A stretch of 64,000 nt of DNA from contig NZ_CP029189.1 of NCBI RefSeq assembly GCF_008642275.1, forward strand, positions 1,235,001 to 1,299,000, read 5' to 3'. Below are positions 57,240 through 64,000 of this stretch, in pieces. A program made the translations under genes and the position numbers. The notes below the pieces were generated by a model. That model had not been told where the DNA came from, did not search any database, and saw nothing but the letters and a program-made list of their open reading frames with translations. Numbering within the stretch: the first letter of the stretch is position 1; each line of letters starts with the position of its first letter. The DNA is from Streptomyces venezuelae (lineage in GTDB: Bacteria; Actinomycetota; Actinomycetes; Streptomycetales; Streptomycetaceae).

Positions 57240-57704
57240 TCAGTGGTCGCCGGTGCCCGTTCCGTGGGTTTCGGCGAGGGTGCGCAGGGCGCGGGCGTCG
57301 CCGATCGCCTGCTGCTTGGCGATGCCCGGCTGGATGCCGAGGGCGGGCAGGCTGGTGCCGTCGCTGAGGTCGAGGAACACCCACGGGTCGCCCGGGCGGA
57401 GGTTGACCCGGAGGATCTGGGCCCACTCCAGGCGGCGGGTGTTGGTCAGGTTGACGACCGTGACGCCGGACTCGTCCGCGACCACCTTGGGGCGGCTGAG
57501 CAGGACGAGTACGGAGCTCAGCAGGACGGCGGTGAAGACGAAGCTGATCCGCTCGCCCGGGCTGAGGTTCTCCAGCAGCAGGGCGATGGCCGTGATGGTG
57601 GTGAACATGGCGAGGCCGACGCCCAGCAGGACGACCCGGGTACGGGTCGGCCGGAAGGTGACCGGCAGGGTGGGTGTGGCGGGCTGGGCGGCGGACTCGG
57701 CCAT
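57240..57704 (-). CDS. PH-domain-like membrane protein
   Basis: 154 aa. Two adjacent hydrophobic helices near the N-terminus (RVVLLGVGLAMFTTITAIAL and ISFVFTAVLLSSVLVLLS) are followed by a bacterial PH-like beta domain: PKVVADESGVTVVNLTNTRR, LEWAQILRVNLRPGDPWVFL, DLSDGTSLPALGIQ. Family members are membrane anchored and of unknown role. ATG start. It lies 66 bases beyond the hisG stop on the same strand and may be the last gene of the rib-his transcript. Confidence 0.88.
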   Translation of the reverse strand: MAESAAQPATPTLPVTFRPTRTRVVLLGVGLAMFTTITAIALLLENLSPGERISFVFTAVLLSSVLVLLSRPKVVADESGVTVVNLTNTRRLEWAQILRVNLRPGDPWVFLDLSDGTSLPALGIQPGIAKQQAIGDARALRTLAETHGTGTGDH

Positions 57705-57770
57705 GGTGCGGTGCCTTCTGGAGGTGGCGTGCGGTTCGGGAGGCGGCGTGCCGGTCGGGCACGCCGGTCC

Positions 57771-58619
57771 TCAGAGGCGGCAGGCGTGGATCGAGGTGGT
57801 GAGGATCGCGCGCGCGCCGAGCTCGTACAGGTCGTCCATGATCCGCTGGGCTTCCTTGGCGGGGACCATCGCGCGGACGGCGACCCAGCCCTCGTTGTGC
57901 AGCGGGGAGACGGTCGGCGACTCCAGGCCGGGGGTGAGGGCGACCGCGCGCTCCAGGTGCTCGGCGCGGCAGTCGTAGTCCATCATCACGTAGCTGCGGG
58001 CCACGAGGACGCCCTGCAGGCGGCGCAGGAACTGCTGGACCTGCGGGTCGCCGGCGTCGGCGCCGTTGCCGCGGATGACGACGGCCTCGGAGGTGAGGAT
58101 CGGCTCGCCGATGACTTCCAGGCCGGCGTTGCGCAGGCTGGTGCCGGTCTCGACGACGTCCGCGATGATCTGGGCGACGCCGAGCTGGATGGCGGTCTCG
58201 ACCGCGCCGTCGAGGTGCACGACGGAGGCGTCGATGCCCTTCTCGGCGAGGTGCTTGGCGACGATTCCCTCGTACGAGGTCGCGATGGTCATCCCGCCGA
58301 AGTCCTCGGGGCCCTTCGCCGTGCCGGGGGTGGTGGCGTAGCGGAAGGTGGAGCGGCCGAAGTTCAGCGGCAGGATCTCCTCGGCGCTGGCGCCGGAGTC
58401 GAGCAGCAGGTCGCGGCCGGTGATGCCGATGTCGAGCTTGCCCGAGGAGACGTAGATCGCGATGTCCTTGGGGCGGAGGTAGAAGAACTCCACCTCGTTC
58501 TCGGGGTCGACGACCACGAGCTCCTTGGACTCCTTGCGCATCCGGTAGCCGGCCTCATGGAGCATCGCCGACGCCGGTCCGGAGAGTGAACCCTTGTTGG
58601 GGACGGCGATGCGCAGCAT
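57771..58619 (-). CDS. hisG: ATP phosphoribosyltransferase, long form
   Basis: 282 aa, first enzyme of histidine synthesis (ATP plus PRPP to phosphoribosyl-ATP), cytosolic hexamer, feedback-inhibited by histidine. The N-terminal LRIAVPNKGSLSGPA, the VSSGKLDIGITGRDLL block and VHLDGAVETAIQLGVAQIIA (PRPP-binding region) are typical. The length and the C-terminal part (LTPGLESPTVSPLHNEGWVA, LYELGARAILTTSIHACRL) show the long, HisZ-independent form with the ACT-like regulatory domain. ATG start 56 bases after hisE. Confidence 0.97.
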   Translation of the reverse strand: MLRIAVPNKGSLSGPASAMLHEAGYRMRKESKELVVVDPENEVEFFYLRPKDIAIYVSSGKLDIGITGRDLLLDSGASAEEILPLNFGRSTFRYATTPGTAKGPEDFGGMTIATSYEGIVAKHLAEKGIDASVVHLDGAVETAIQLGVAQIIADVVETGTSLRNAGLEVIGEPILTSEAVVIRGNGADAGDPQVQQFLRRLQGVLVARSYVMMDYDCRAEHLERAVALTPGLESPTVSPLHNEGWVAVRAMVPAKEAQRIMDDLYELGARAILTTSIHACRL

Positions 58620-58675
58620 GGGGCTTCCTTTGGTGCGTGGGTTACGGGTTGTACGGGCGGGTGTGCGTGCCGGAC

Positions 58676-58957
58676 TCAGAGGTGGGCGTAGACGTCGTCG
58701 AGGGAGATCCCGCGCGCCACCATCATCACCTGGACGTGGTAGAGCAGCTGGGAGATCTCCTCGGCGGCGGCTTCCTTGCCCTCGTACTCGGCGGCCATCC
58801 AGACCTCGGCGGCCTCCTCGACGACCTTCTTGCCGATGGCATGGACGCCCTTGTGGACGAGCTCGGCGGTGCGGGAGGTGCTGGGGTCGCCTTCGGCGGC
58901 CTTGCGCTGGAGCTCGGTGAAGAGCTCCTCGAAGGTCTTGGGGGTCTTGTCAGCCAT
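58676..58957 (-). CDS. hisE: Phosphoribosyl-ATP pyrophosphatase
   Basis: 93-aa MazG-like all-alpha pyrophosphatase catalysing the second step of histidine synthesis. Motif [20 protein letters not shown], then [20 protein letters not shown] with the EExxE metal-binding helix, and [18 protein letters not shown]. Stand-alone form, as in other actinobacteria, not fused to HisI. ATG start, AGGACC upstream. It stands between ribH and hisG, so histidine and riboflavin genes share a transcript. Confidence 0.97.
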   Translation of the reverse strand: MADKTPKTFEELFTELQRKAAEGDPSTSRTAELVHKGVHAIGKKVVEEAAEVWMAAEYEGKEAAAEEISQLLYHVQVMMVARGISLDDVYAHL

Positions 58958-58992
58958 GATGGTCCTCAGAATACGGGGTTCCCCGTCGCCAC

Positions 58993-59478
58993 TCAGCGCC
59001 AGGGTTCGCTGACGGTGCGCAGGGTCATGGCGGTGGAGACGGCGGCGGTGACCGCTTCGTGCCCCTTGTCCTCGTTCGACCCTTCGAGGCCGGCGCGGTC
59101 CAGCGCCTGCTCGTCGTTGTCGCAGGTCAGTACTCCGAAGCCGACGGGGACTCCGGTGTCGATCGACACCTGTACCAGGCCCTGGGTGACGCCCTGGCAG
59201 ACGTAGTCGAAGTGCGGGGTGCCGCCGCGGATGACGACTCCGAGGGCGACGATGGCATCGTAACCGCGACCGGCCAGTACCTTCGCCACGACCGGGAGCT
59301 CGAAGCTGCCGGGGACCCGGAGCAGGGTGGGCTCGTCGATGCCCAGCTCGTGCAGGGCCCGCAGGGCCCCGTCGACCAGTCCGTCCATGACCTTCTCGTG
59401 CCACTGGGCCGCGATCACGGCGACTCGGAGGTCTCCGCAGTTCTTCACGCTCAGTTCGGGTGCGCCCTTGCCGCTCAC
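58993..59478 (-). CDS. ribH: 6,7-dimethyl-8-ribityllumazine synthase
   Basis: 161 aa, joins 5-amino-6-ribitylaminouracil and dihydroxybutanone phosphate to lumazine; forms pentamers or 60-mers. Motifs: [55 protein letters not shown] and [19 protein letters not shown] start behind a GAGCAGAG site. Last of the rib genes, 63 bases after ribBA. Confidence 0.97.
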   Translation of the reverse strand: MSGKGAPELSVKNCGDLRVAVIAAQWHEKVMDGLVDGALRALHELGIDEPTLLRVPGSFELPVVAKVLAGRGYDAIVALGVVIRGGTPHFDYVCQGVTQGLVQVSIDTGVPVGFGVLTCDNDEQALDRAGLEGSNEDKGHEAVTAAVSTAMTLRTVSEPWR

Positions 59479-59541
59479 AGCTCTGCTCCTCGGTGGTTCG
59501 TGGTGGGTGGTGTGGATGTGTGTACGGGTGGTGGTGCGTGC

Positions 59542-60831
59542 CTACTGGTTGCCGCAGGCGGAGGTGGTGACGGGCCCGTCCAGCCAGGGCAGGTCGTGCC
59601 CCATCCGGTCCCGCTTGGTGCGCAGGTAGCGCAGATTGTGCTCGCCGGCCTCGACCGGCATCGACTCCCGGCTGCTGACCGTGATGCCGTGCTGGACGAG
59701 GGCGTCGGACTTCTCGGGGTTGTTGGTCATCAGCCGCACGTCGTGGACCCCGAGGTCGGCGAGGATCTGGGCGCCGGCGCCGTAGTCGCGGGCGTCGGCG
59801 GGCAGGCCGAGTTCGAGGTTGGCGTCGAGGGTGTCGCGGCCGCGCTCCTGGAGTTCGTACGCGCGCAGCTTGGACAGGAGTCCGATGCCGCGGCCCTCGT
59901 GACCGCGCAGGTAGACGACGACGCCGCGGCCCTCGTCCTTGATGCGTTCCATGGAGGCGTGCAGCTGGGGGCCGCAGTCGCAGCGCTGGGAGGCGAAGAT
60001 GTCGCCGGTCAGGCACTCGGAGTGCATGCGGACCAGCATGTCGGTGCCGTCGCCGATCTCGCCGTGGACGAGGGCGACGTGCTCGACGCCGTCGACGGTG
60101 GAGCGGTAGCCGTAGGCGGTGAACTCGCCGAAGGCGGTCGGCAGGCTGACCTCGGCCTCGCGGCGCACGGTGGGCTCGGCGGAGCGGCGGTAGGCGATCA
60201 GGTCCTCGATCGAGATGATCGTCAGGCCGTGCTTGCGCGCGAAGGGGATCAGCTCGGGCAGGCGCAGCATCACACCGTCCTCGCCGGCGATCTCCACGAT
60301 GGCGCCGGCCGGGCGCAGGCCCGCGAGGCGGGCGAGGTCGACGGCGGCCTCGGTGTGGCCGTTGCGGACCAGGACGCCGCCGGGCTTGGCGCGCAGCGGG
60401 AAGATGTGGCCGGGACGGACGAAGTCGCCGGGTTCGGAGACCCCGTCGGCGAGCAGGCGCAGGGTGGTGGCGCGGTCGGCGGCCGAGATGCCGGTGGAGA
60501 CGCCGTGGGCGGCGCTCGCGTCGACGGAGACGGTGAAGGCGGTCTTCATCGACTCGGTGTTGTGCTGCACCATCTGGGGGAGTTCGAGCCGGTCCAGCTC
60601 GGGGCCCTCCATGGGGGCGCAGATCAGGCCGCGGCACTCCGTCATCATGAAGGCGACGATCTCGGGGGTGGCCTTCTCGGCGGCGATGACGAGGTCGCCC
60701 TCGTTCTCGCGGTCCTCGTCGTCGACGACGACGACGGGGCGGCCCGCCGCGATGTCACGGATGGCCTGCTCGACGGGGTCGAGGCGGAAGGTCTCTTCGG
60801 GGATGTCGGGCACGGGCTTGAGGGTGGTCAT
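59542..60831 (-). CDS. ribBA: Bifunctional DHBP synthase / GTP cyclohydrolase II
   Basis: 429 aa. The N-terminal RibB domain (residues 1 to about 210) makes 3,4-dihydroxy-2-butanone 4-phosphate ([59 protein letters not shown]). The C-terminal RibA domain (about 215-420) opens GTP; zinc cysteines are in [18 protein letters not shown], with [20 protein letters not shown] and [14 protein letters not shown] following. ATG start overlaps the ribM stop by four bases. Confidence 0.97.
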   Translation of the reverse strand: MTTLKPVPDIPEETFRLDPVEQAIRDIAAGRPVVVVDDEDRENEGDLVIAAEKATPEIVAFMMTECRGLICAPMEGPELDRLELPQMVQHNTESMKTAFTVSVDASAAHGVSTGISAADRATTLRLLADGVSEPGDFVRPGHIFPLRAKPGGVLVRNGHTEAAVDLARLAGLRPAGAIVEIAGEDGVMLRLPELIPFARKHGLTIISIEDLIAYRRSAEPTVRREAEVSLPTAFGEFTAYGYRSTVDGVEHVALVHGEIGDGTDMLVRMHSECLTGDIFASQRCDCGPQLHASMERIKDEGRGVVVYLRGHEGRGIGLLSKLRAYELQERGRDTLDANLELGLPADARDYGAGAQILADLGVHDVRLMTNNPEKSDALVQHGITVSSRESMPVEAGEHNLRYLRTKRDRMGHDLPWLDGPVTTSACGNQ

Positions 60832-61481
60832 GCCGTTGCTCCTTCCAGGGCCTGGGCGGGGGTGGTGCGAGAACGCTGGTACCAGTCGTAGGCGCCCCAC
60901 AGCACGAGGGCGAAGTACACGACGTAGACGAGGCCGGAGAAGGCCAGTCCGTTGTTGAAGGCGAGGGGGACGCCGACCAGGTCGACGAGGAGCCAGGCGA
61001 ACCAGAACTCGACGAGGCCGCGGGCCTGGGCGACCATCGCGACGATGGTGCCGACGAAGATGTACGCGTCGGCCCAGGGGCTCCACGACAGCGACGGGTA
61101 GAGGGTGAAGAGGCCGCCGACGGCGAGGGTGCCGAGGGCCGCTCCGCCGAGGAGCACGCCGCGCTCGGTCCAGGTGGCGGTGCGGACGGCGATGGAGCCG
61201 TCCTGGGCCTGCTGCTTGCCGCGCTGCCAGGCGATCCAGCCGAAGACGGCCACGCCGATGACGAGGAGCTGCTTGCCGACGCCGCCCGCGAGGTGTGCGG
61301 AGGCGTAGGCGGCGATGAGGATCAGGCCGGAGAGGAGCTGGGCGGGCCAGGTCCAGATGGAGCGGCGCCAGCCGAGGGCGAGCGCGGCCAGGCCCATCAG
61401 GTTGCCGATCATGTCGGACCAGATGACCTTCTGGCCGAAGACGGTGAAGGCCTCCGCGTTGAGCCAGGTCAGGGCGCTCAC
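60828..61481 (-). CDS. ribM: Riboflavin transporter RibM (PnuC-like)
   Basis: 217-aa membrane protein with about seven helices ([80 protein letters not shown]). PnuC-type SWEET-like fold, family signature [20 protein letters not shown]. PnuC proteins usually move nicotinamide riboside, but those inside FMN-controlled rib operons are the RibM/PnuX riboflavin facilitators known from Streptomyces and Corynebacterium; the location between ribE and ribBA supports this. GTG start overlaps the ribE stop. Confidence 0.9.
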   Translation of the reverse strand: MSALTWLNAEAFTVFGQKVIWSDMIGNLMGLAALALGWRRSIWTWPAQLLSGLILIAAYASAHLAGGVGKQLLVIGVAVFGWIAWQRGKQQAQDGSIAVRTATWTERGVLLGGAALGTLAVGGLFTLYPSLSWSPWADAYIFVGTIVAMVAQARGLVEFWFAWLLVDLVGVPLAFNNGLAFSGLVYVVYFALVLWGAYDWYQRSRTTPAQALEGATA

Positions 61482-62101
61482 CGGTCGTCTCCCGTCGCGT
61501 GCAGCGGGTTCACGCCGGCGGCCAGCAGGCGCTCGACGTACTTCGCGAGGACGTCGACCTCCAGGTTGACCGGGTCGCCGCTCTGCTTGATGCCGAGGGT
61601 GGTCAGCGCGAGGGTGGTGGGGATGAGGCTGATGGTGAACCAGTCGGCGGCGGCCTCGACCACGGTGAGGCTGACGCCGTCGACCGTGATGGAGCCCTTC
61701 TCGACGACGTAGCGGGAGAGGTTCGCGGGGAGGGCGACCTTGACGATCTCCCAGTGCTCGGAGGGGGTCCGGGAGAGGATCTCGCCGGTGCCGTCCACGT
61801 GTCCCTGGACCAGGTGGCCGCCGAGTCGTCCGCCGAGCGCCATCGGGCGCTCCAGGTTGACGCGGGAGCCCTTGGTCAGGGCGCCGAGGCTGGAGCGGTT
61901 CAGGGTCTCCTGCATCACGTCGGCGGTGAACTCGCCGTCGGCCGTCTCCACGACGGTGAGGCAGACGCCGTTGACCGCGATGGAGTCACCGTGCTTGGCG
62001 CCTTCGGTGACGAGGGGGCCGCGCAGCCGGAAGCGGGAGGCTTCCTCGAGCTGCTCGACAGCGGTGACCTCGCCCAGTTCTTCGACGATTCCGGTGAACA
62101 C
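61478..62101 (-). CDS. ribE: Riboflavin synthase, alpha chain
   Basis: 207 aa. Dismutates two lumazines to riboflavin. The two homologous barrel repeats are visible, with [12 protein letters not shown] at the start, [14 protein letters not shown] in repeat 1 and [15 protein letters not shown] in repeat 2; [16 protein letters not shown] is the linker motif. GTG start. Overlaps neither ribD by more than the stop/start junction nor has an extension. Second gene of the operon. Confidence 0.97.
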   Translation of the reverse strand: MFTGIVEELGEVTAVEQLEEASRFRLRGPLVTEGAKHGDSIAVNGVCLTVVETADGEFTADVMQETLNRSSLGALTKGSRVNLERPMALGGRLGGHLVQGHVDGTGEILSRTPSEHWEIVKVALPANLSRYVVEKGSITVDGVSLTVVEAAADWFTISLIPTTLALTTLGIKQSGDPVNLEVDVLAKYVERLLAAGVNPLHATGDDR

Positions 62102-63238
62102 TCAGTGCTCCTTGGTGGCGGTGGCGGTGGTGGCGGTAGCGGGGACGGGGACTGCGGTGATGCGGAGATCGGGGCCGATGCGGACGGCCTCGGTGATGTC
62201 GAGGCGCTGCGCACCGGAGATGTTCTTGATTCCGGCGTCGGCGAGGGCCGCGGGGCCGGCACCGAGCAGGGCCGGGGCGATGTAGCCGATGACGCGGTCG
62301 ACGGCGCCGCCTTCGAGGAAGGCGCCGGCCAGTGTGGGCCCGCCTTCGAGCAGGAGGGAGCGGACGCCGCGCCGGTCGAGGTGGGTGAGGAGGTCGTGGA
62401 CGCCGATGCGGCCGTCGTGCAGGGGCAGCCGGAGCAGTTCGACGCCCGGCAGGTGCCGGGTGTCGGCGTCCTCGCCGACGACGAGCAGGGTGGGTGCGGC
62501 GTCGTCGAGGACGCGGGCGGTCGGCAGGAGTGCGGCGCGGGCGTCGAGGGCGATGCGCAGTGGCTGCGTGGCGCCTTCGACACCGCGGACAGCGAGGTGC
62601 GGGTCGTCGGCGCGCAGGGTGCCGGCGCCGACGAGGACGGCGTCGCTCTCGGCGCGCAGCCGGTGGACGTCGGCGCGGGACTCGGCGGAGCTGATCCAGC
62701 GGCTGCTGCCGTCGGCGGCGGCGCTGCGGCCGTCGAGGGTGGCGGCGTACTTCCAGGTGACGTGCGGCCGGCCCAGACGTACGGAGGTCAGCCAGGCGGC
62801 GTTGCCCGCTTCCGCCTCGTCCGCGAGGAGCCCGGCGGTGGTGTCGATCCCGGCGGCGCGCAGGGTGGCGGCTCCACCGCTGGCCTGCGGGTTCGGGTCG
62901 GGGACGGCGTAGACCACGCGGGTGATCCCGGCGTCCACGAGGGCCTGGGCGCAGGGACCGGTGCGGCCGGTGTGGTTGCAGGGTTCGAGGGTGACGTAGG
63001 CGGTGCCGCCGCGGGCGGCCCCGCCTGCCGCGCGCAGGGCGTGGACCTCGGCGTGCGGGCCGCCGGCCCGCTCGTGCCAGCCCTCGCCGACGATCGCGCC
63101 CGAGGCGTCGGTGAGGACGCAGCCGACGACCGGGTTGGGGCTGGTGGAGCCGAGTCCGCAGGCGGCGAGCTCGATGGCTCGGCGCATGGCACGGGTGTCC
63201 GCGTCGGGTGCTGCTGCGTGCGCGGCGTGGTTCGCCAC
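62102..63238 (-). CDS. ribD: Bifunctional riboflavin deaminase/reductase
   Basis: 378 aa from the preferred GTG. The deaminase domain comes first: zinc ligands H62, C87, C96 and catalytic E64 in GGPHAEVHALRA and LEPCNHTGRTGPC. The reductase domain (from about residue 150) has VTWKYAATLDGRSAAADGSS, RWISSAESRADVHRLRAESD and LLLEGGPTLAGAFLEGG. An ATG six codons upstream (63256) is also in frame, but AGGAGG lies five bases before the GTG and nothing comparable precedes the ATG. First gene of the FMN-riboswitch operon. Confidence 0.95.
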   Translation of the reverse strand: MANHAAHAAAPDADTRAMRRAIELAACGLGSTSPNPVVGCVLTDASGAIVGEGWHERAGGPHAEVHALRAAGGAARGGTAYVTLEPCNHTGRTGPCAQALVDAGITRVVYAVPDPNPQASGGAATLRAAGIDTTAGLLADEAEAGNAAWLTSVRLGRPHVTWKYAATLDGRSAAADGSSRWISSAESRADVHRLRAESDAVLVGAGTLRADDPHLAVRGVEGATQPLRIALDARAALLPTARVLDDAAPTLLVVGEDADTRHLPGVELLRLPLHDGRIGVHDLLTHLDRRGVRSLLLEGGPTLAGAFLEGGAVDRVIGYIAPALLGAGPAALADAGIKNISGAQRLDITEAVRIGPDLRITAVPVPATATTATATKEH

Positions 63239-63345
63239 CGGGTCCTCCTGCCTCATCGGGCACGGACTCCGGGGCCTGTCGGGATACGACAGATGAAGCG
63301 GTACAGCACACAGGGGACGCCGAGGCCGGAAAAACGGTTCGACCA

Positions 63346-63367
63346 GGCATATCCGTAGGGATATGCC
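63346..63367 (-). promoter_or_regulatory. Hairpin between the FMN riboswitch and ribD
   Basis: GGCATATCC (63346-63354) and GGATATGCC (63359-63367) make a 9-bp stem with a GTAG loop (plus strand). On the minus strand a run of T's follows 13 bases later, so it could be a weak terminator or a spacer hairpin of the riboswitch expression platform. Confidence 0.4.
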
Positions 63368-63407
63368 GACGAACCGCCGACGGCGGCGTACCGGTGACTG
63401 GCCCGCC

Positions 63408-63534
63408 GCGCACTGCCTCCCATCCGGACTTTAACCGTCGGTCCAGGAATCTCACCTGGTCAACCGGCCGCTGGCTGCGGACGGGTCGCGGACTATAACC
63501 GCCGGTTCGGAATTACACCGACCCCGGAGTGCGC
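63408..63534 (-). promoter_or_regulatory. FMN riboswitch (RFN element) of the rib operon
   Basis: On the minus strand the conserved core is present from start to end: GGGGTCGGTGTAATTCCGAA, CCGGCGGTTATAGTCCGCGA, the variable stem, then GATTCCTGGACCGACGGTTA, AAGTCCGGATGGGAGGCAGT. The outer P1 stem pairs GCGCACTCC (from 63534) with the closing GGAGGCAGTGCGC. It lies about 170 bases before ribD and would switch off the operon when FMN is abundant, probably at the level of translation since no clear terminator follows. Confidence 0.97.
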
Positions 63535-63652
63535 TGCTACTGGTACTCCAGCCAGTCTGCCACGGCCGATCGACAGCCATGCGGGTGATGCGGTGTGGGC
63601 TGGCTCACAAGAGCGGCGGGACGGATGCGGACTTTGTCAAGTCGAGCGGGGT

Positions 63653-63694
63653 TGGTCCAGACCTATTGACGGGGTGGTCTAGTCCTCTTAACGT
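63653..63694 (+). promoter_or_regulatory. Chitinase promoter with 12-bp direct repeats (DasR sites)
   Basis: TGGTCCAGACCT (63653-63664) and TGGTCTAGTCCT (63675-63686) are the 12-bp direct repeats typical of Streptomyces chi promoters, which bind DasR. They flank and overlap the promoter: TTGACG (63666-63671), 17-bp spacer, TAACGT (63689-63694). The first repeat touches the -35 and the second fills the spacer, which fits repression relieved by aminosugar phosphates. Confidence 0.88.
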
Positions 63695-63823
63695 TCCCTT
63701 CATCTTCCCGGGAACGGTCCGTCAGATGTGCACACGTCACGGGCCAACACGCTTTCGCACCACCTCTGTTGCTTCATGTTGTGTCCAGTTGTGTCCTGCA
63801 TCCTCCCCTCCCCAGGAGGCACA

Positions 63824-64000
63824 ATGCCGTCCCCCACACGTACGAGAGCGATGCTCCTGGCATCCGGCGCAGCGATCGCCGGACTCCTGGTGGGCGGGCT
63901 CTCGGCCGGCGTCTCGCACGCGGCCGACAACGAGGGCTGTCGCCCGAACGGGCTGTACAAGACCGTCGGCGTCGACGTCCCGTACTGCTCGGTCTACGAC
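63824..64000 (+). CDS. Secreted chitinase (GH18 type), 5' part only
   Basis: Only the first 59 codons are inside the window. A signal peptide (TRTRAMLLASGAAIAGLLVG, then GLSAGVSHA, cleavage near residue 33) is followed by ADNEGCRPNGLYKTVGVDVP, then YCSVYD, which matches my memory of the mature N-terminus of the Streptomyces GH18 chitinase next to ribE (SCO1444 in S. coelicolor). The catalytic domain lies beyond the right edge. CCAGGAGG precedes the ATG. The promoter with DasR repeats supports a chitin-induced role. Confidence 0.88.
   Translation, partial: MPSPTRTRAMLLASGAAIAGLLVGGLSAGVSHAADNEGCRPNGLYKTVGVDVPYCSVYD

Overview
The window is Streptomyces chromosome. GC is very high, codons are strongly GC3, GTG starts and ATGA/GTGA stop-start overlaps are common, and several Streptomyces-specific genes are present: a conservon (cvnA-D), smeA-sffA, rbpA, ppm1, a DasR-type chitin/PTS control region and the rib-chi junction. 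From memory, the landmark order (crr, ptsI, acetoacetyl-CoA synthetase, smeA-sffA, MocR regulator, rbpA, fxsA, ppm1, hisG-hisE-rib cluster, chitinase) matches the S. coelicolor region SCO1390-SCO1444. No insertion sequence, prophage, CRISPR array or tRNA was seen.

Layout. 1-714: the leader and promoters of a minus-strand rRNA operon whose 16S gene lies off the left edge, then tandem DasR operators before crr-ptsI (general PTS). 3-8.5 kb: a hypothetical protein, acetoacetyl-CoA synthetase and a GH31 alpha-glucosidase. 8.7-10.1 kb: an ArsR regulator between two SRPBCC proteins, with two identical-type palindromes bracketing the promoter. 10.2-13 kb: NUDIX, DUF962, and a DUF35/thiolase-like aldolase pair. 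13.1-17.5 kb: conservon cvnABCD. 17.8-26.6 kb: a small membrane protein, a minisatellite and a three-gene condensin-like locus (kleisin-like, KITE-like, SMC-like) with no nuclease partner. 26.7-29 kb: 5-oxoprolinase pxpABC. 29-31.4 kb: HEAT and ankyrin repeat proteins. 31.7-33.6 kb: smeA-sffA (sporulation septum). 33.7-38.3 kb: MocR regulator, GDPD, MFS, rbpA with a SigR promoter. 38.4-42.4 kb: fxsA, ppm1, amidohydrolase, Lrp. 42.6-48.8 kb: lipid/acyl-CoA type genes around a repeat-rich non-coding island. 48.9-52.2 kb: small membrane proteins, a secreted C39-like peptidase, a uridine-kinase-like protein. 52.2-57.2 kb: a candidate small RNA, an EccA/CbxX-type AAA protein and two CNNM/CBS transporters. 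57.2-63.5 kb: hisG, hisE and ribH-ribBA-ribM-ribE-ribD read leftward from an FMN riboswitch. 63.65 kb to the end: a DasR-controlled chitinase, cut by the window edge.

How the parts connect. Both ends carry DasR-type operators, so PTS phosphotransfer (crr-ptsI) and chitin degradation would respond to the same aminosugar signal. The rib operon is a self-contained riboflavin synthesis and uptake unit under FMN control, with hisEG riding behind it. The condensin-like trio is the most interesting unit: it looks like MukFEB/JetABC but lacks JetD, and its SMC subunit has Asn where the Walker B glutamate is expected. The window is also unusually rich in short tandem repeats (7, 7, 8, 30, 36, 45 and 65 bp units), almost all between genes.
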